Positions 1 through 6,451 of a DNA stretch of 16,663 bases are shown here, piece by piece; the first letter of the stretch is position 1; each line of letters opens with the position of its first letter. Both the position numbers and the translations under genes were made by a program. The notes under the pieces are model-generated. The model was given only the letters and a program-made list of their open reading frames with translations. It did no database searches and was not told the DNA's origin. The DNA lies in assembly GCA_029570245.1 (NCBI GenBank), contig JAKQSH010000184.1, positions 1-16,663 of the forward strand. The letters are read 5' to 3'. The stretch comes from Deltaproteobacteria bacterium. GTDB taxonomy: Bacteria > Myxococcota_A > SURF-8.

Positions 1-2
1 GC

Positions 3-398
3 GGTGTGGACTCGAATGCTCTGCATAAACCCAAGCGTTTCTTCGGTGCGGCCCGTAACGTTGAAGAGGGCGGCTCACTCACTATCATCGGAACGGCGCT
101 CATCGACACCGGCTCGCGCATGGACGAAGTCATTTTCGAAGAATTCAAGGGCACCGGCAACAGCGAACTGCACCTCGACCGCAAGCTTATGGAAAAACGC
201 GTTTTCCCGTGCCTGGACATAAACCGCAGCGCAACCCGCAAGGAAGAACTGCTGATGCCTGCGGAAGAACTCAACCGCATGTGGATACTGCGCAAGCTCC
301 TGCATCCGCTTTCAGTTGTGGACGCCATGGAATTCCTGCTGGACAAAATGACAAAAACACAGAACAACAAAGAATTTCTGGATTCGATGGGCGGATAA
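3..398 (+). CDS. rho: Transcription termination factor Rho, C-terminal fragment
   Basis: Rho is the hexameric RNA-dependent ATPase that ends transcription at Rho-dependent sites. Only the last ~131 residues are here; the 5' part lies upstream of the window and the reading frame is open from base 3. The fragment covers the end of the ATPase core: HKPKRFFGAARN, the DTGSRMDEVIFEEFKGTGN stretch that forms the RNA-contacting R-loop region, then LHLDRKL, KRVFPCLDINRS and TRKEELL, and the C-terminal helices with MWILRKLLHP and DAMEFL. All are typical Rho signatures. It ends normally with GG-TAA. Walker A and B and the RNA-binding N-terminal domain are off the window, so their integrity cannot be judged. 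The ribosomal operon that follows starts 143 bp downstream. Confidence 0.97.
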   Translation, partial: GVDSNALHKPKRFFGAARNVEEGGSLTIIGTALIDTGSRMDEVIFEEFKGTGNSELHLDRKLMEKRVFPCLDINRSATRKEELLMPAEELNRMWILRKLLHPLSVVDAMEFLLDKMTKTQNNKEFLDSMGG

Positions 399-453
399 TA
401 TTCGAAAAAACTTGCCAAATAACCGTTTTTATTTTAGGTTATCTGCCTCAATC

Positions 454-478
454 GGGCGCGTATGCGCCCATTTAATAA
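454..478 (+). terminator. Candidate weak terminator after rho
   Basis: A perfect 6-bp GC stem, GGGCGC (454-459) and GCGCCC (464-469), closes a GTAT tetraloop and is followed by ATTTAAT. The stem is short and the U-tract is interrupted, so it may be a weak terminator or a leader hairpin of the rpsF operon. A second small inverted repeat, ATAACC (419-424) with GGTTAT (437-442), precedes it. Confidence 0.35.
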
Positions 479-483
479 CCCTT

Positions 484-518
484 GCTCCGGCGTGTTCAAT
501 CATGGACATGGCGGGGGC
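484..518 (+). promoter_or_regulatory. Candidate rpsF leader hairpin (possible S6:S18 autoregulatory site)
   Basis: The leader can fold into a two-part hairpin. The outer stem 484-488 pairs with 514-518. A small asymmetric internal loop contains CCGG on one side and GGCG on the other. The inner stem 491-497 (CGTGTTC) pairs with 504-510 (GGACATG, two G-U pairs) around the loop AATCAT. It ends 23 nt before the rpsF start codon. In many bacteria the S6:S18 heterodimer binds a hairpin with a CCG-containing internal loop in the rpsF leader and represses the operon. Position and shape fit that; the exact motif match is not established. Confidence 0.35.
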
Positions 519-541
519 TGAAATCCGAAAGGGAACAGTAG

Positions 542-1069
542 ATGAAAATGAGAGAGTATGAAACCCTGTTCATCTTCCGCCCGGATACGAGCGACGAAGA
601 GGTCAACCGGGTGGTCGAACGCGTCAAGCAGATCATTGACGAGCGTAAAGGCTTGATCCTGCAGGCGCGCAGCTGGGGAAAACGCAAGCTGGCCTACGAA
701 ATCCAGAAACATATGAAGGGCATTTACTTCTATGTGCGTTACATTTCGCTGGGCGACACCGTTCACGAAATCGAACGTAACTTCAAAATGATTGAGTCGG
801 TCATCAAATACCAGACCGTCAAAATCGCCGACGACGTCGATATGGAAACCAGAGCCGCCGAATTCAAGGAAGACGAAGTGATTCTTCCGGCGGAAGTGGT
901 CTTCGGAAAACCGGCTGACGAAAATTCGCTGCGCCCGGTCAAAAACGAAGACGACGACGATGATGACGATGACGACGACGATGATGATGACGACGACATT
1001 GAAGGAAAAGACGGCGACGAAGACGACGAGGATTTCGAGTCTGAAGACGACGAAGAAGAAGAAAAATAA
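542..1069 (+). CDS. rpsF: 30S ribosomal protein S6 with a long acidic C-terminal tail
   Basis: S6 binds S18 and 16S rRNA in the platform of the small subunit. Residues 1-100 are a normal S6 fold: MREYETLFIFRPD, ARSWGKRKLAYEIQKHMKGIY-type core and IERNFKMIESVIKY. The start at 542 is chosen because GAAAGGGA (527-534) sits 7 nt upstream; ATG at 548 is a possible alternative and gives the more usual MREYE N-terminus. At 175 aa it is much longer than the usual 95-135 aa. The extension (about 101-175) holds 16 consecutive Asp (137-152), then mixed Asp/Glu ending in EEEEK. The Asp run uses both GAC and GAT, so it is not a pure trinucleotide repeat. rpsR follows after 27 bp and no ssb gene intervenes. 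Confidence 0.96.
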   Translation: MKMREYETLFIFRPDTSDEEVNRVVERVKQIIDERKGLILQARSWGKRKLAYEIQKHMKGIYFYVRYISLGDTVHEIERNFKMIESVIKYQTVKIADDVDMETRAAEFKEDEVILPAEVVFGKPADENSLRPVKNEDDDDDDDDDDDDDDDDIEGKDGDEDDEDFESEDDEEEEK

Positions 1070-1096
1070 CCCTTTAGAATAAAAACGGATATAGAA

Positions 1097-1366
1097 ATGC
1101 CCAGAACTACAAACGGAAAAGATACAAGAAAAAGACGCAGAAGACGTCGTGCGACCCCTAAACGCAAAGTTTGCCGTATGTGCGCCGAAAAGATGAAGTC
1201 GGTGGATTACAAGGACATTTCGCTCCTTGAACAGTTCATCACCGATCGCGGCAAGATCGTTCCCCGCCGCATTTCCGGCGCCTGCGCCAAGCATCAGAGA
1301 CAGATTGCGCTGGCCATCAAGCGCGCCCGCAACATCGCCCTGTTGCCCTACATGGTTCTTGATTAG
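1097..1366 (+). CDS. rpsR: 30S ribosomal protein S18, zinc-binding type
   Basis: S18 forms a heterodimer with S6 on the 30S platform. The 89-residue protein has a basic start (RKRRRRRR at 11-18), then CRMC (Cys26, Cys29), the conserved DYKDISLLEQFIT, RGKIVPRRISG, and GACAKHQR (Cys63, His66), finishing with IKRARNIALLPY. The CxxC plus Cys/His arrangement matches the zinc-carrying C+ form of S18, as known for the family. No strong Shine-Dalgarno precedes the ATG. It lies 27 bp after rpsF and 18 bp before rplI, so it is almost certainly co-transcribed with both. Confidence 0.97.
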   Translation: MPRTTNGKDTRKRRRRRRATPKRKVCRMCAEKMKSVDYKDISLLEQFITDRGKIVPRRISGACAKHQRQIALAIKRARNIALLPYMVLD

Positions 1367-1384
1367 CGCTTAAGGAGGCCAGAA

Positions 1385-1828
1385 ATGAAGGTTATACTCA
1401 AACAAGCGGTGGAAGGACTCGGCAAAGGCGGAGACCTCGTGGATGTAAAAGACGGCTATGCCCGCAATTATCTCATTCCTCAGGGTCTTGTCGTAGCGTC
1501 CACTTCGAGCAACGCCAAGCAGATCGAGAACCAGCGCATCCTCATCGCCGCCCGTCTCGACAAAGAAAAGGCGGCGGCGGTTGAAATGACGAAAAAACTT
1601 GAGCAGCTCTCTCTGACCATCACCAAACGTGTCGGAGAAAACGACCGCCTCTTCGGTTCGGTAACCAACCGCGAAATAGAAGAAGCTCTGCGCGAAGAAG
1701 GCATTATGATTCCGCACAAGCAGATTGTCCTTCAGGAGCAGATCAGGTCCACCGGCGTTTACAACGTCGATATCAAACTGCATCCCGAAGTTACAACAGT
1801 GCTCAAGCTGTGGGTCGTCCCCAAATAA
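1385..1828 (+). CDS. rplI: 50S ribosomal protein L9
   Basis: L9 binds 23S rRNA at the base of the L1 stalk and helps keep the reading frame. The 147-residue protein has the standard two-domain plan. The N-terminal domain (about 1-50) has MKVILKQAVEGLGKGGDLVDVKDGYARNYL-type sequence with the family signature G-x2-G-x8-V-x2-G-YARN-L-P. A long helical linker (about 45-75) follows, then a C-terminal domain with GENDRLFGSVTNREI and the end LKLWVVPK. A near-ideal Shine-Dalgarno, AAGGAGG at 1372-1378, lies 6 nt before the ATG. It is last in the rpsF-rpsR-rplI unit and is followed by an intrinsic terminator. Confidence 0.97.
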   Translation: MKVILKQAVEGLGKGGDLVDVKDGYARNYLIPQGLVVASTSSNAKQIENQRILIAARLDKEKAAAVEMTKKLEQLSLTITKRVGENDRLFGSVTNREIEEALREEGIMIPHKQIVLQEQIRSTGVYNVDIKLHPEVTTVLKLWVVPK

Positions 1829-1880
1829 TGACGGATTGAAGAAGTCCTGCTGGACTGCCCGACAGATTTGATCTAAACTG

Positions 1881-1917
1881 CGGGGGCTATCTGCAAAAGA
1901 TAGCCCCCGTTTTAATT
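1881..1917 (+). terminator. Intrinsic terminator after rplI
   Basis: A perfect 12-bp stem, CGGGGGCTATCT (1881-1892) with AGATAGCCCCCG (1898-1909), closes a GCAAA loop and is followed by TTTTAATT. It ends the rpsF-rpsR-rplI transcript and sits directly in front of dnaB, so dnaB needs read-through or its own promoter. Confidence 0.9.
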
Positions 1918-1927
1918 CATGCCAGAT

Positions 1928-1934
1928 GGAAGGG
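1928..1934 (+). promoter_or_regulatory. Ribosome binding site that decides the dnaB start
   Basis: GGAAGGG ends 5 nt before ATG at 1940. The earlier in-frame ATG at 1919 has only the terminator stem and U-tract upstream, with no Shine-Dalgarno, so 1940 is preferred. Confidence 0.7.
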
Positions 1935-1939
1935 TTCAA

Positions 1940-3313
1940 ATGGCTGATTCGGCTATGGTGCAGCGTGTGCCGCCGCATTCCAGAGAAGCGGAGCAGGCGG
2001 TTCTTGGAGCCATTCTCTTAGATCATTCCGCCATCAACAACATCCTCGATGTTCTGACGCCGGAGCATTTTTATTTCGAGAGTCATTCGGCTATATACGA
2101 AGCCATGCTGAAGCTTTCCGAAGATCGCCGTCCCATAGACCTCGTGACCATGCAGGACGCACTGAAAAAAAGCGGTCGTCTTGAAGCCGCAGGCGGTCTG
2201 GCCTATCTGGGTGAACTGTCGGGTCTGATTCCCACGACGACCGGCATTGTGCACTACGCAACAATAGTGCGCGAAAAAGCAATGCTGCGGCGCATGATAA
2301 AAACCGGCCAGGACATAATTTCGGAAGGTTACGAACAGCCGGAAGACGTTGAGGAATATCTTGATCGCGCCGAAAACTCAGTATTCAATGTAGGTGAAGA
2401 TCGACTCGGCAAACCGTACTTTCAGGTTTCCGAACTGGTCGGCGACACCATAAAAATGATCGAAGCGCTGGAAGCCGGAGAAGGAGACGCCGGTATACCT
2501 TCCGGTTTTTACGATCTCGACGATCTGATAAACGGCTTCCGTCGCGGCGAAATGATTGTTGTCGCCGGGCGTCCGGGCATGGGAAAAACTTCGCTGGGAC
2601 TGAATTTCGCCACAAATGCAGCCATCAAATCAGGCAAGTCCGTAGCCATCTTTTCTCTCGAAATGGCCCGGCATGAAATAGTTCTGCGCCTGCTGTGTTC
2701 GCTGGCCCGCGTGAATTCCCGTAAATTCCGCAGCGGCAAACTAGACGACGACGAGTGGCTGCGCTTAACCAACGCGGCAGCCGAACTCGAAAAGGTAAGA
2801 ATCTTCATCGACGACACCGCCGGTCTGTCACCGATGGAAATGCTCGGAAAGGCGCGCCGCATAAAGCGCCGCTTCGGCCTGGATATGATAGTGGTTGACT
2901 ATATCCAGTTGATGCAGGCCAAAAACAAAAAGCGCGACTCCAACCGCGAACAGGAAATCTCTTATATTTCCTCATCAATGAAACTCATAGCCAAAGAGCT
3001 TGAGCTGCCCGTAATGGCGCTTTCGCAGCTGAACCGCGAACTGGAGAAACGCACAGACAAGCGCCCCCAGTTGTCGGACCTGCGCGAGTCGGGCGCAATC
3101 GAACAGGACGCCGACATGATTCTGTTCATATACCGCGACGCTTTCTATCACCCGGAAATAATTACCGATAATCGTGACGCAGAACGCTTGGCAGAACTGA
3201 TCGTCGCCAAACACCGCGCCGGTCCCACCGGCAAGGCCGAAGTAAACTACTTCGCCGAGTTCACTCTTTTCGAAAACCTGGCGGCGGACGACGAATATAC
3301 GCCATTCAGGTAA
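1940..3313 (+). CDS. dnaB: Replicative DNA helicase DnaB
   Basis: DnaB is the hexameric 5'-3' helicase that opens the replication fork and recruits primase. The 457-residue protein (counted from 1940) has the N-terminal domain with VPPHSREAEQAVLGAILLD, a linker helix region around 130-180, then the RecA-like ATPase domain. Walker A is GRPGMGKT at about 210-217; Walker B is MIVVDYIQLM with Asp near 320. The DnaB-specific SQLNRELEKR and RPQLSDLRESGAIEQDAD follow, and the C-terminal AKHRAGPTGKAE carries the arginine-finger region. The length is normal and no intein interrupts Walker A or the SQLNRELE block, both common intein sites. It follows the L9 terminator, as in the common rpsF-rpsR-rplI-dnaB order. 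The next gene starts 7 bp after its stop. Confidence 0.97.
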   Translation: MADSAMVQRVPPHSREAEQAVLGAILLDHSAINNILDVLTPEHFYFESHSAIYEAMLKLSEDRRPIDLVTMQDALKKSGRLEAAGGLAYLGELSGLIPTTTGIVHYATIVREKAMLRRMIKTGQDIISEGYEQPEDVEEYLDRAENSVFNVGEDRLGKPYFQVSELVGDTIKMIEALEAGEGDAGIPSGFYDLDDLINGFRRGEMIVVAGRPGMGKTSLGLNFATNAAIKSGKSVAIFSLEMARHEIVLRLLCSLARVNSRKFRSGKLDDDEWLRLTNAAAELEKVRIFIDDTAGLSPMEMLGKARRIKRRFGLDMIVVDYIQLMQAKNKKRDSNREQEISYISSSMKLIAKELELPVMALSQLNRELEKRTDKRPQLSDLRESGAIEQDADMILFIYRDAFYHPEIITDNRDAERLAELIVAKHRAGPTGKAEVNYFAEFTLFENLAADDEYTPFR

Positions 3314-3320
3314 AATCGAC

Positions 3321-4835
3321 ATGAGCACCGGACAGCACACGCCATCAGACAGCAAGCAACTTTCGAGCTTCGGCTTTTCTGCACTGGTACTGGGCGCCTC
3401 GCTGGGTGGAACAAGTCTTGCCTGGCAAGCTGCGGATGCTTTTGTATACGGCTCCGGTGATGTGATGCTCTTCGGCCTGGCGGCATTTCTGTTAATTGCG
3501 CTTCCGGTGTTCACACTCGAAATATTCATTGGAAGAGCTTACTGCAACTCACTGCCGAGCGCACTCCGGGCGCATTCGGGACGTTTCGGAGAATTCGTCG
3601 GCTGGCTGGCGCTGACGAACTCGGCTTTTGTTCTTGCGCTGCTGACCGCAAACGCGGCAACGGCGTTCAGCCTGCTGCCGGAGATTTTCGGCGACATCTG
3701 GCATGGCACACAGAACACTCCGGCATTCGAACCTTCCGCGAAATTCATGCTGAACCCGGACGGAACTTTCTACAACACGCTTTCAGGATCAGCCCCGCTT
3801 GAATGGGCCATTGCATGCTGGATTCTTCTGGCTGTTGCGCCTGCACTGAAAAACATTATTATCGAACAACTGCTGAGGGTGCTCGTCCCGATATTTCTGG
3901 CAATAATAACGATATTTGGAGTCTTTATTTTTATTCAGCCGGACGGAACAACCGCTCTGCTTGAATTATTCAGACCGGAGTTCAAGACTCTCACGCATAG
4001 CGATTTCTGGAGCACCGTGTCATCCAGTGCTCTGTTCAGTCTTATGCTCGGAATGGGAATTGTCAGTGGACTCACAGCACAGACCAGAAAAAGCGCAGAC
4101 ATCAAACCGGTGTTTCTGCTTGTACCCGGCGCAAGACTGGCGGCAGGGCTGATCTTCCTTGGAGTGCTGGCTGCGCTTGTAATACCCGCAAGCGGCTCAT
4201 TCCTGCCGTGGCACTCACAGAGTTCGCTGCTGTCGGTTCTGCGCGGCATCTCGAAAATGCCCGGAGGACAAACAGCCGCAGCTTTGATTTATCTTACTTT
4301 CTTTGCAGTTGTTTCCATTACGGCGGCGGTTATTATCGCCGGAAACATCCACGCCGCGCTTAATGAAAAATTCCCAAACGCTCGCGCAATCAGCGGAACA
4401 ACTCTGTTTATCATGGGCATCTTCTCCTGTTTCCTGTTGCTGAACCCCAGCGTTATTGACGCCGACCTGCAGCATCACGGCACGCTGGGTCTGCTGCTGC
4501 AGGATTTATCAGGCTACTGGACAGTGCAGACAGGAATTCCGCTTACAGTGCTGCTCTTGTGCCTTGCGGCAGGATTTCCGGTCGGCGGAAATTTAAAGCT
4601 GCCACCGTTCCTGCGCGTGCAGATTAAACTCGTCGTTCCGGCGCTGCTGACAGTGTTTCTGCTCTGGACGCTTATCGACGGCATTTCCGGCGGCATATAT
4701 GGCTCAAAGCTGGCGCTGAAAGATTTTTCAAATCTCCCGACAATCGTCGCCCTGGCATGGATTGGAATCAGCCTGTCGGCGTCGCTGTTCCTTACAATTA
4801 AACGTCCGGCAGTAGAATCGGAGCCGCCACAATGA
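3321..4835 (+). CDS. Divergent sodium:neurotransmitter symporter (NSS/SNF) family transporter
   Basis: A 504-residue membrane protein with about 11-12 hydrophobic segments and the NSS (LeuT-fold) layout. TM1 (about 17-36) reads GASLGGTSLAW and aligns without gaps with the LeuT TM1 motif. It is followed by the family-like LPVFTLEIFIGR. TM6 (about 229-250) reads ALFSLMLGMG, matching the family LSLGxG kink, after PDG..ELFRPEF..L that resembles the family loop before TM6. NSS proteins import amino acids or related solutes with sodium. Several residues that hold sodium or form the gate in LeuT are changed here: Asn27 aligns with Ser32, Arg30 with Trp35, Thr254 with Ser240 and Ser256 with Met242. 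The substrate and ion dependence therefore cannot be assumed. It starts 7 bp after dnaB without a clear Shine-Dalgarno, so translation may be coupled. Its TGA overlaps the ATG of the next gene. Confidence 0.8.
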   Translation: MSTGQHTPSDSKQLSSFGFSALVLGASLGGTSLAWQAADAFVYGSGDVMLFGLAAFLLIALPVFTLEIFIGRAYCNSLPSALRAHSGRFGEFVGWLALTNSAFVLALLTANAATAFSLLPEIFGDIWHGTQNTPAFEPSAKFMLNPDGTFYNTLSGSAPLEWAIACWILLAVAPALKNIIIEQLLRVLVPIFLAIITIFGVFIFIQPDGTTALLELFRPEFKTLTHSDFWSTVSSSALFSLMLGMGIVSGLTAQTRKSADIKPVFLLVPGARLAAGLIFLGVLAALVIPASGSFLPWHSQSSLLSVLRGISKMPGGQTAAALIYLTFFAVVSITAAVIIAGNIHAALNEKFPNARAISGTTLFIMGIFSCFLLLNPSVIDADLQHHGTLGLLLQDLSGYWTVQTGIPLTVLLLCLAAGFPVGGNLKLPPFLRVQIKLVVPALLTVFLLWTLIDGISGGIYGSKLALKDFSNLPTIVALAWIGISLSASLFLTIKRPAVESEPPQ

Positions 4836-5329
4836 AAAGCTCCATTATGATAATGCTGATGATACTGAACTTTTTCCTGTCGCCAGAGCTTTCGGCTAAC
4901 GAACTGCTGCAACTGAAATGCTCCAGCAAAGCCATAGTGGGCGAAGAAACGGAAATCCTGTTTCTTCCACAGGGACAGATTCTCAAAGCGGCCCGACTTC
5001 AAATAAAATACAACAGCGGCAGTTTGAGCGAAACATCAGAAGAGTTCGACATTCCACGCCTGCTCGAAAAAGACCCCTTCCGTCTGAAATGGAAACCACA
5101 ACAACGCGGCAGGGCGGAACTGACTTATACTTCCGAAGCATTGACCGATAATGTCGCAGTGAAAACATCCGCTACGGTGGCGATATTCGGAAACAGAGCG
5201 GACACAGCAACATATTTATCAATAGTTCTGCACATTTCAACCGCAGTTTTTCTTGTCTGTGCCGGTGTTTTTTTGGCGCTCAGGCACAGAAAACAACAGC
5301 CCGGAAAAAGCAGAAATCCGGGCTGTTGA
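4832..5329 (+). CDS. Unrecognised small exported protein with one C-terminal membrane helix
   Basis: I do not recognise the family. The 165-residue product has a signal peptide (about 1-22, hydrophobic MIMLMILNFFL, likely cleavage after LSA), an extracytoplasmic domain of ~100 residues, one transmembrane helix (about 126-150) and a basic cytoplasmic tail (RHRKQQPGK). The middle alternates polar and hydrophobic residues in likely beta-strands (LQLKCSSKAIVGEETEILFL; AELTYTSEALTD; KTSATVAIF), suggesting an Ig-like or similar beta-sandwich; this is inference. Its ATG overlaps the stop of the NSS-like transporter in ATGA, so the two are likely translationally coupled and may act together. Its stop codon lies inside a 12-bp hairpin. 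Confidence 0.7.
   Translation: MKSSIMIMLMILNFFLSPELSANELLQLKCSSKAIVGEETEILFLPQGQILKAARLQIKYNSGSLSETSEEFDIPRLLEKDPFRLKWKPQQRGRAELTYTSEALTDNVAVKTSATVAIFGNRADTATYLSIVLHISTAVFLVCAGVFLALRHRKQQPGKSRNPGC
5294..5328 (+). terminator. Hairpin spanning the stop codon of the small membrane protein gene
   Basis: A perfect 12-bp inverted repeat, CAACAGCCCGGA (5294-5305) and TCCGGGCTGTTG (5317-5328), with an 11-nt loop. It covers the last coding codons and the first two bases of the TGA stop (5327-5329). No T-tract follows, so it is not a standard intrinsic terminator. It could be a 3'-end stabiliser or a pause site. Confidence 0.45.
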
Positions 5330-5335
5330 CTGGAA

Positions 5336-5457
5336 ACGCGGGCGAAACCTCAACCTGAAGCTGGCCAAACACTTATTAAATGGAGGGGAGAAGGTCGGTG
5401 CGAACCTATTATGCCGAAGGTAGGAACACTTCAGGCTTCATCGGCCATCGCCCGCGT
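5336..5457. ncRNA. Candidate structured RNA of ~122 nt, strand unresolved
   Basis: A perfect 10-bp GC-rich stem, ACGCGGGCGA (5336-5345) with TCGCCCGCGT (5448-5457), encloses 102 nt with no coding potential. Further pairings are available. CCTGAAG (5354-5360) pairs with CTTCAGG (5429-5435) and TGGCC (5362-5366) with GGCCA (5443-5447). These two cross each other, so they would form a pseudoknot or be alternatives. CCTA (5405-5408) can pair with TAGG (5421-5424). AACACTT occurs twice inside (5368-5374, 5425-5431). On the + strand it is followed by CAAG-CAT-CTTG-TTTT (5458-5472), a very weak terminator-like hairpin. I could not match it to SRP RNA, 6S RNA, tmRNA, RNase P RNA or a riboswitch class by eye. 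It lies between the transporter pair and mutM. Confidence 0.5.
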
Positions 5458-5513
5458 CAAGCATCTTGTTTTCAAATATGCATACTCTAACCCTAGTTTT
5501 ATTGTAAGCGCTA

Positions 5514-5562
5514 TTTCAGAAAAATAAAGGCAAAACGTCAAAAAAAATCTTTTTTTCTGAAA
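5514..5562. repeat. A/T-tract inverted repeat upstream of mutM
   Basis: A perfect 11-bp inverted repeat, TTTCAGAAAAA (5514-5524) and TTTTTCTGAAA (5552-5562), encloses a run of eight A then TC then seven T. Such phased A- and T-tracts tend to bend DNA or act as upstream activating sequence for a promoter. Either strand read across it would also give a U-run after a weak stem. I see no convincing -35/-10 pair for mutM itself, though TATATT occurs at 5593-5598. Confidence 0.45.
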
Positions 5563-5631
5563 AAAAACCGATGCGTGCGGAAAAAGCAGCCTTATATTGA
5601 ATCAGCAGAATGATTATATAAGAGAAATGCA

Positions 5632-6435
5632 ATGCCGGAACTGCCGGAAGTAGAAACAATAGTCCGCAAATATTCGAAATTGCTCAGTGGTCAGAAAATT
5701 GCAGCTTTTGAATCGCGCTGGCCCAGACAGGTTTCTCCTGATTATAACGCTGTAAAAACTGCCCTTCCCGGTCTGCAGATAAACAACCTGTCCCGACGGG
5801 CAAAGTTCATTGTGATGCATCTGAGCAACAATTCGTGGCTGCTGGTCCACCTGCGCATGAGCGGGCGCTTCGAATGGCTGAAGCCCGGAGAAAGCGAACC
5901 CGCACATGTAAGAGCACTGTGGACTTTCGAGTCTGGTGAACAGCTGCTTTTCTGCGACGCACGCAAGTTCGGGCGCATTATTTACACTTCCGATTTTGCA
6001 GCCGCAACCGCCGGCATCGGCATTGAGCCGCTGGAGCGCAGTTTCACTGCCGCCAGACTGGGCGACATCCTGCATTCTCACTCCAGAACGATTAAGACCA
6101 TGCTGCTGGATCAGTCTCTGATTGCAGGACTGGGAAACATTTACACCGACGAATCGCTGCATATGGCCGGCATACATCCGGCCCGGCGCTCAGACGGGAT
6201 TTCCGATGAAGAAGTGCTGCGTTTACATGGAGCGATAAAAACCGTACTGAAAGAAGCCATCAGGCACAACGGCACTTCGTTCGACTGGATTTACCCCGAC
6301 GGACATATGCAGGACAATCTCAAGGTATATGGCCGCAAAGGTGAGCCATGCCGCAGTTGTGGCGGAATAATAGAGCGCACGGTGACCGGCCAGCGGGGAA
6401 CGCATTTCTGCCCCCGGTGTCAGCCTCTGAAATAA
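5632..6435 (+). CDS. mutM: Formamidopyrimidine-DNA glycosylase (Fpg/MutM)
   Basis: MutM removes 8-oxoguanine and formamidopyrimidines from DNA and nicks the abasic site. The start is certain because the catalytic Pro2 and Glu3 follow the initiator in MPELPEVET. The 267-residue protein has the beta-sandwich N-terminal domain with the catalytic Lys58 in SRRAKFI and the helix-filling residues Met76, Arg111 and Phe113 (LRMSGRF, DARKFG). The H2TH region has LLDQSLIAGLGNIYTDE and AGIHPARR. A C-terminal zinc finger uses Cys240, Cys243, Cys260 and Cys263, with GQRGTHFCPRCQ carrying the conserved Arg255. The QRxT in the finger and PELPEVE favour MutM over Nei. It converges on the PilZ-like gene with only 16 bp between the stop codons and no visible terminator. 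Confidence 0.97.
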   Translation: MPELPEVETIVRKYSKLLSGQKIAAFESRWPRQVSPDYNAVKTALPGLQINNLSRRAKFIVMHLSNNSWLLVHLRMSGRFEWLKPGESEPAHVRALWTFESGEQLLFCDARKFGRIIYTSDFAAATAGIGIEPLERSFTAARLGDILHSHSRTIKTMLLDQSLIAGLGNIYTDESLHMAGIHPARRSDGISDEEVLRLHGAIKTVLKEAIRHNGTSFDWIYPDGHMQDNLKVYGRKGEPCRSCGGIIERTVTGQRGTHFCPRCQPLK

Positions 6436-6451
6436 ATTCTACCCTTAACAA

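Noticed and set aside
763..1167. Ser-rich open frame on the minus strand opposite rpsF
   Set aside because: It is the antisense shadow of the poly-Asp codons and shows no ribosome binding site.
1851..1879. dnaB promoter TGGACT-17 bp-TAAACT
   Set aside because: Each box matches only four of six bases and the transcript would start inside the rplI terminator; kept only as a possibility.
1919..1939. Upstream dnaB start at 1919
   Set aside because: It lies right after the terminator U-tract with no Shine-Dalgarno; ATG 1940 has GGAAGGG at good spacing.
5336..5457. SRP RNA, 6S RNA or glycine riboswitch as the identity of the structured element
   Set aside because: The invariant GGAA-type SRP tip with AGCAG is absent, the length is too short for 6S RNA, and the resemblance of GCCGAAGG and TCAGGC to glycine-riboswitch pieces is not backed by the rest of the consensus.
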